The notes beneath the pieces are model-generated. The model saw only the letters and a list, made by a program, of their open reading frames with translations, had not been told where the DNA came from and did not search any database. Below, one piece after another: positions 13,930 through 18,043 of a stretch of 18,043 nt of DNA. The translations under genes and the position numbers were made by a program. Within the stretch, counting starts at the first letter, position 1, and every line of letters begins with the position of its first letter. The stretch is taken from assembly GCA_037968855.1 (NCBI GenBank), contig JBBKWH010000118.1:1-18043 (forward strand). Reading direction: 5' to 3'. This DNA is from JBBKWH01 sp037968855 (lineage in GTDB: Bacteria; Pseudomonadota; Gammaproteobacteria; Pseudomonadales; Moraxellaceae).

Positions 13930-14679
13930 ATGACGTTTCTTCATACCCCGTTAAAAGCCAGTACGCTCCTTACCGAAGATGCCGTATTACGTGAAATCTG
14001 CCCATCCGGTGAGCCGTGGATGGGTCGCGTCGCCAAAGGCCAAACCTTTAGAATTGTCGATTTAGAGGGCAATCAAGCGGTTGATACGATTTTTTATAAT
14101 GCCGATGACGTGACTGAGCGCTATAGCTTAAGCGATACCATTAGCCGCTCAAACCAGTTGTATTTGGGCTTAGGCTCCAAGTTGTATTCCAGCGAAGGCC
14201 GTGTGATGGCGGTAATTAGCGCCGATCTATGTGGCCGCCATGACACCCTTGGTGGCGCATGTGCCAGTGAAAGCAATACCGTGCGTTACGCGCTCGAAAA
14301 ACGCCCGATGCACAGTTGCCGCGATAACTATATGGACGCGATTGCCAATTTTGACTTGGCGCAAGACGTTGGCCTACATGTGCGCGACATTGGCGCAAAT
14401 ATTAACTTTTTTATGAATGTGCCCGTGACGCCAGACGGCCATTTGACCTTTGCCGACGGTATTTCAGCGGCAGGTAAATATGTCGAGATGGTGGCGGCAA
14501 TGGATTTAATTGTGCTGATTTCTAACTGCCCACAACTGAATAACCCGTGTAACGCCTATAACCCGACACCGATTGAACTGTTGGTCTGGGATACCGCGAT
14601 TGATATAGATCTTGATACAGACACCTTAGCGTTGAGCGACAGCGACTTAAACACCCACACCACAGCGCAAGGGGTTTAA
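13930..14679 (+). CDS. cgdB: Carboxyguanidine deiminase subunit CgdB (urea carboxylase-associated protein 2, DUF1989)
   Basis: A 249-residue DUF1989 protein, the partner and distant paralogue of the preceding gene (both share the RYxxxDT/RYNMPDS and SSEGRVMAVI/SDMGRILAAI type segments). Characteristic are DLCGRHDTLGGACASESNTV (99-118), HSCRDNYM (128-135), NFFMNVPVTPDG (159-170) and the C-terminal SNCPQLNNPCNAYNPTPIE, which is rich in Cys and Asn as in other members. It is expected to form the carboxyguanidine deiminase complex with CgdA. Two starts are possible: ATG 13924 overlaps the previous stop as ATGA, but TAGGAG ends only 1 nt before it; ATG 13930 is 7 nt from that RBS and is preferred. 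Acidic, repetitive C-terminus (several Asp/Leu/Ser runs) beyond the conserved domain. Confidence 0.9.
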   Translation: MTFLHTPLKASTLLTEDAVLREICPSGEPWMGRVAKGQTFRIVDLEGNQAVDTIFYNADDVTERYSLSDTISRSNQLYLGLGSKLYSSEGRVMAVISADLCGRHDTLGGACASESNTVRYALEKRPMHSCRDNYMDAIANFDLAQDVGLHVRDIGANINFFMNVPVTPDGHLTFADGISAAGKYVEMVAAMDLIVLISNCPQLNNPCNAYNPTPIELLVWDTAIDIDLDTDTLALSDSDLNTHTTAQGV

Positions 14680-14681
14680 GC

Positions 14682-17600
14682 ATGTTTAGCAAAGTCCTGA
14701 TTGCCAACCGTGGCGCGATTGCTTGCCGGATTATTCGTACGCTTAAACAACTGGGCATTGGCTCGGTGGCAGTGTATTCCGACGCCGACCACGACGCCCT
14801 GCACGTGTCACTGGCTGACGAAGCCTACTGTATTGGGCCAGCGCCAGCCAGCGAGAGCTATCTGAACGCCGATAAAATTCTAGAGGTCGCGCAACAGACT
14901 GGCGCACAGGGGATTCATGCGGGTTATGGATTTTTGTCCGAAAACGCCGATTTTTCGGATCGTTGTGCGGCGCTTGGCATTGCTTTTATTGGCCCAACCG
15001 GCGATCAAATGCGCGCCTTTGGCCTTAAGCATACCGCGCGTGAATTGGCCTTGGCTGCTCACGTGCCCCTATTAACCGGCAGTGATTTGCTGGACGATCT
15101 GGCCGATGCACAACGCGAAGCTGCACGGATTGGCTATCCGGTCATGCTGAAAAGTACCGCAGGCGGCGGCGGGATTGGCATGCGTTTGGTCTGGACAGAC
15201 GCTGAGTTGGTCGATGCTTATGCTGCGGTATCACGACTGGCACAGGCCAATTTTAAAGACGCCGGATTGTACTTAGAAAAATACGTACAAGCGGCGCGAC
15301 ATATCGAAGTACAGGTGTTTGGTGATGGACAAGGCGGTGTGCTGGCCTTGGGCGAACGCGATTGCTCGGTGCAACGGCGCAACCAAAAAGTGATCGAAGA
15401 GACCCCTGCACCGCACCTGTCAGATGAACAACGTCATTTGCTACAACAAACTGCTATCCGCTTGATGCAATCGGTCAACTATCGCTCGGCGGGTACGGTT
15501 GAATTTGTGATGGATGCAGTCACGCAAGCGTTTTACTTTTTGGAGGTCAACACCCGCCTACAAGTCGAACATGGCGTAACCGAACAAGTGTTTGGCGTGG
15601 ATCTGGTGGCATGGATGGTGCTGTTGGCCAGCGGTGATTTTGTCTTGCCGACCTCACTGCCTGCACCGCAAGGCGCATCGATTCAAGTACGCGTGTATGC
15701 CGAAGATCCGGCACGCAATTTTCAGCCGTCATCGGGTGTACTGACCCAAGCGCAGTTTCCGGCACAGGCACGGGTTGAAGCCGCCGTACAACGTGGCTCA
15801 AGCGTGCCGCCGTATTACGATCCGATGGTGGCTAAAATCATCGTGCATGCACCTGACCGCGCACAGGCAATTGCTCAACTACAAACCGCATTGGACGACA
15901 CCCATTTAGCCGGTATCGAAACCAACTTGGATTATCTTAAGGCCATTTTGGCCGGTGATGTGTTTCAGGCTGGACGACAAACCACACGTTATCTCAACGA
16001 CTTTGTTTGGCAAGCCACCCGTATGGAAGTGCTGGATGCCGGTGTACAAACTGCGGTGCAAGACGCGACTGGCCGCTTAGGCTATTGGGATGTGGGTGTG
16101 CCGCCGTCTGGAGCGATGGATGCCTTGGCGTTAAAAATTGGCAATCGCCTGCTTGGTCAGGATGATAACGCCGCAGGGCTTGAATGCACCATGAGTGGGC
16201 CAACGCTTAAGTTTTATTGCGCAAGCCAAGTGTGTGTGACCGGTGCGCCCTTGCCGGTTAGCATTGATGGTGTGGATCAACCGATGTGGACGGTATTAAG
16301 CGTTCAAGCCGGACAGACCTTGTCTTTGGGCCGGCTTGAATCTGGCTGTCGCAGTTATTTGGCCGTATCGGGTGGCATTGATGTACCGGATTATCTGGGC
16401 AGTCAGGCCACCTTTACCTTGGGCCAGTTTGGTGGCCATGCCGGACGCAACCTACGCTTGGGCGATATGCTGCCCATCCATGCCATCACGGCAGATGCAA
16501 CAAAATCGGACATGTTGAGCAGCACACTGAATCCTGCCGTATTGCCGGTATATACCAATCATTGGCAGATTGGCGTGTTGTATGGGCCGCATGGCGCGCC
16601 AGACTTTTTTACCCCTGCCGATATTGAGATGTTCTTTAGCACCGACTGGCAGATTCATTACAACTCTAGCCGGACTGGGGTGCGTTTGATTGGGCCTAAG
16701 CCACAATGGGCGCGTACCGATGGCGGTGAGGCGGGCTTACATCCATCCAACATCCATGATAACGCCTATGCCATTGGCGCGATTGACTTTACCGGCGACA
16801 TGCCAGTGATCTTGGGGCCAGACGGGCCAAGTTTGGGCGGTTTTGTCTGCCCTGCGGTGGTGGTCAAAGCCGAACTGTGGAAGCTGGGCCAGCTCCGTGC
16901 GGGCGACACCGTGCGCTTTATTCCGATTAGCCAAGCGCAAAGCGATCAGCTTGAGTCCCAACAAGATGAAGCATTGGCCGGATTACTCAGCGACAATTCA
17001 TCGAGTGGTTTTGATCTAGCGATTCGTGCCGAACCGGAGACCCTACAATCAGCAATTTTGGATCGGCAAGCCGGTCAGCATGGCATGCCCGATGTGGTCT
17101 ATCGTCCGGCTGGCGACAATTACCTGCTGATTGAATACGGCCCATTGGTGCTGGATCTCAACTTGCGCTTTCGGGTCCATGCCTTGATGCAGTGGGTGCA
17201 AGCCCAGCAGATTGACGGGATTATTGATCTGACCCCTGCCATTCGCTCCTTGCAGATTCATTATGATGCCAATGTGATTAGCCAACAGCGTTTACTGGCC
17301 TTGATCAAATCGGCTGAAGCACAACTACCGGCCATTGATGACATGGTTGTGCCGTCGCGCACCGTGTGGCTGCCGCTGGCATGGAATGATTCACAAACTC
17401 GCTTAGCGATTGATAAATATATGCAGTCGGTTCGGCCTGATGCGCCGTGGTGTCCGAGCAATATCGAATTTATTCAACGCATGAACGGCTTGGACTCGAT
17501 TGATGCGGTCAAACAGATTGTGTTTGATGCGCGTTATTTGGTCATGGGCTTGGGCGATGTGTATTTGGGCGCGCCGGTCGCCACACCACTTGACCCGCGC

Positions 17601-18043
17601 CATCGCTTAGTCACCACCAAATACAACCCAGCTCGTACGTGGACACCAGAAAATGCCGTTGGTATTGGCGGCGCGTATATGTGTATCTATGGCATGGAAG
17701 GACCGGGTGGTTATCAGTTTGTTGGCCGTACCATCCAAATGTGGAACCGCTACCGCGAAACGCCAGAGTTTGAACAGGGCAAACCATGGCTGCTGCGTTT
17801 TTTTGATCAGATTCGGTTTTATGAAGTCTCTGAAGACGAATTGATGCAAATGCGCGCTGAATTTGCCGCCGGACGTTTGCGGGTCAAAATCGAAGATGGC
17901 GAACTGAGTTTGCGCCAATACAATCAATTTTTGGCCGACAATCACAGCAGCATTGATGCCTTTAAAACCACCCAGCAACAATCATTTGATGCCGAACGCG
18001 AACGCTGGCGCATCGCGGGTCAAGCCGAATACTTAAGCGAGCC
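14682..18043 (+). CDS. Biotin-dependent guanidine/urea carboxylase, 3' end beyond window
   Basis: The frame stays open for 1120 codons to the window edge; the full family length is about 1200. Domain order: biotin carboxylase (about 1-450) with VLIANRGAIACRIIRTLK, the ATP-grasp loop KSTAGGGGIGM (from Lys157), ERDCSVQRRNQKVIEE and the catalytic LEVNTRLQVEHGVTE (Glu288, Asn290, Arg292); then the carboxyltransferase made of an AHS2/KipA-like part (about 470-765, VGVPPSGAMDALALKIGNRL) and an AHS1/KipI-like part (about 800-1010, ending IGGAYMCIYGMEGPGGYQFV). The C-terminal biotinyl-lysine domain is not yet reached. It carboxylates guanidine (or urea) with bicarbonate and ATP. The guanidine riboswitch and cgdA/cgdB, only 2 nt upstream, favour guanidine. 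AAGGGG 7 nt before the ATG is the RBS. No frameshift seen. Confidence 0.93.
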   Translation, partial: MFSKVLIANRGAIACRIIRTLKQLGIGSVAVYSDADHDALHVSLADEAYCIGPAPASESYLNADKILEVAQQTGAQGIHAGYGFLSENADFSDRCAALGIAFIGPTGDQMRAFGLKHTARELALAAHVPLLTGSDLLDDLADAQREAARIGYPVMLKSTAGGGGIGMRLVWTDAELVDAYAAVSRLAQANFKDAGLYLEKYVQAARHIEVQVFGDGQGGVLALGERDCSVQRRNQKVIEETPAPHLSDEQRHLLQQTAIRLMQSVNYRSAGTVEFVMDAVTQAFYFLEVNTRLQVEHGVTEQVFGVDLVAWMVLLASGDFVLPTSLPAPQGASIQVRVYAEDPARNFQPSSGVLTQAQFPAQARVEAAVQRGSSVPPYYDPMVAKIIVHAPDRAQAIAQLQTALDDTHLAGIETNLDYLKAILAGDVFQAGRQTTRYLNDFVWQATRMEVLDAGVQTAVQDATGRLGYWDVGVPPSGAMDALALKIGNRLLGQDDNAAGLECTMSGPTLKFYCASQVCVTGAPLPVSIDGVDQPMWTVLSVQAGQTLSLGRLESGCRSYLAVSGGIDVPDYLGSQATFTLGQFGGHAGRNLRLGDMLPIHAITADATKSDMLSSTLNPAVLPVYTNHWQIGVLYGPHGAPDFFTPADIEMFFSTDWQIHYNSSRTGVRLIGPKPQWARTDGGEAGLHPSNIHDNAYAIGAIDFTGDMPVILGPDGPSLGGFVCPAVVVKAELWKLGQLRAGDTVRFIPISQAQSDQLESQQDEALAGLLSDNSSSGFDLAIRAEPETLQSAILDRQAGQHGMPDVVYRPAGDNYLLIEYGPLVLDLNLRFRVHALMQWVQAQQIDGIIDLTPAIRSLQIHYDANVISQQRLLALIKSAEAQLPAIDDMVVPSRTVWLPLAWNDSQTRLAIDKYMQSVRPDAPWCPSNIEFIQRMNGLDSIDAVKQIVFDARYLVMGLGDVYLGAPVATPLDPRHRLVTTKYNPARTWTPENAVGIGGAYMCIYGMEGPGGYQFVGRTIQMWNRYRETPEFEQGKPWLLRFFDQIRFYEVSEDELMQMRAEFAAGRLRVKIEDGELSLRQYNQFLADNHSSIDAFKTTQQQSFDAERERWRIAGQAEYLSE

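Noticed and set aside
14682..18043. Many reverse-strand frames of 60-125 codons inside the carboxylase
   Set aside because: They are antisense frames within a long, continuous, family-matching gene and have no RBS or recognisable domains.
1..18043. CRISPR array, insertion sequence or prophage
   Set aside because: No regularly spaced repeats, terminal inverted repeats, transposase or phage genes were seen.

Overview
The window looks like a chromosomal segment from a gammaproteobacterium of moderate G+C content. A Moraxellaceae/Pseudomonadales-type host is my guess, based on the Pseudomonas-type lipase, the AidB/desaturase pair and the guanidine operon. Nothing here fixes the species. I see no transposase, phage gene, tRNA, rRNA or CRISPR array.

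Left part (1-3600, minus strand): an arsenic operon reading arsR - ynfA-like - GAPDH - arsJ. GAPDH is thought to make 1-arseno-3-phosphoglycerate from arsenate, and ArsJ exports it. An ArsR with a CVC metal site lies under an AT-rich perfect dyad that is a good operator candidate. Downstream is the N-terminal half of a metallophosphatase that stops early. 

Middle (3600-7546): an AT-rich gene-free stretch, a secreted triacylglycerol lipase (plus strand) with no foldase gene beside it, a long 3' hairpin, a TRIC/YicG-type membrane channel protein (minus), and a succinate-semialdehyde-type aldehyde dehydrogenase (plus) with its own strong RBS and a textbook terminator.

7547-11290 (minus): a LysR regulator, then an AidB-type acyl-CoA dehydrogenase coupled to a three-histidine-box fatty-acid desaturase. 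A dyad with exact T-N11-A geometry sits just ahead of the aidB-like gene and could be the LysR site. Next come a 37-residue small protein with a strong RBS, a truncated HTH-type antitoxin relic and a membrane-anchored NERD-domain protein with a topoisomerase-type zinc finger (all minus).

Right part (12700-18043, plus): the most interesting region. A promoter with both a sigma-54 -24/-12 element and an overlapping consensus sigma-70 -10 box leads into a guanidine-I (ykkC) riboswitch with an intrinsic terminator as expression platform. It is followed by a tightly packed operon of two DUF1989 proteins (CgdA/CgdB, carboxyguanidine deiminase subunits, formerly urea-carboxylase-associated proteins) and a biotin-dependent guanidine/urea carboxylase that runs off the window before its biotin domain. 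Together they convert guanidine to carboxyguanidine and then to allophanate. The layout suggests that nitrogen limitation and guanidine jointly control the operon.
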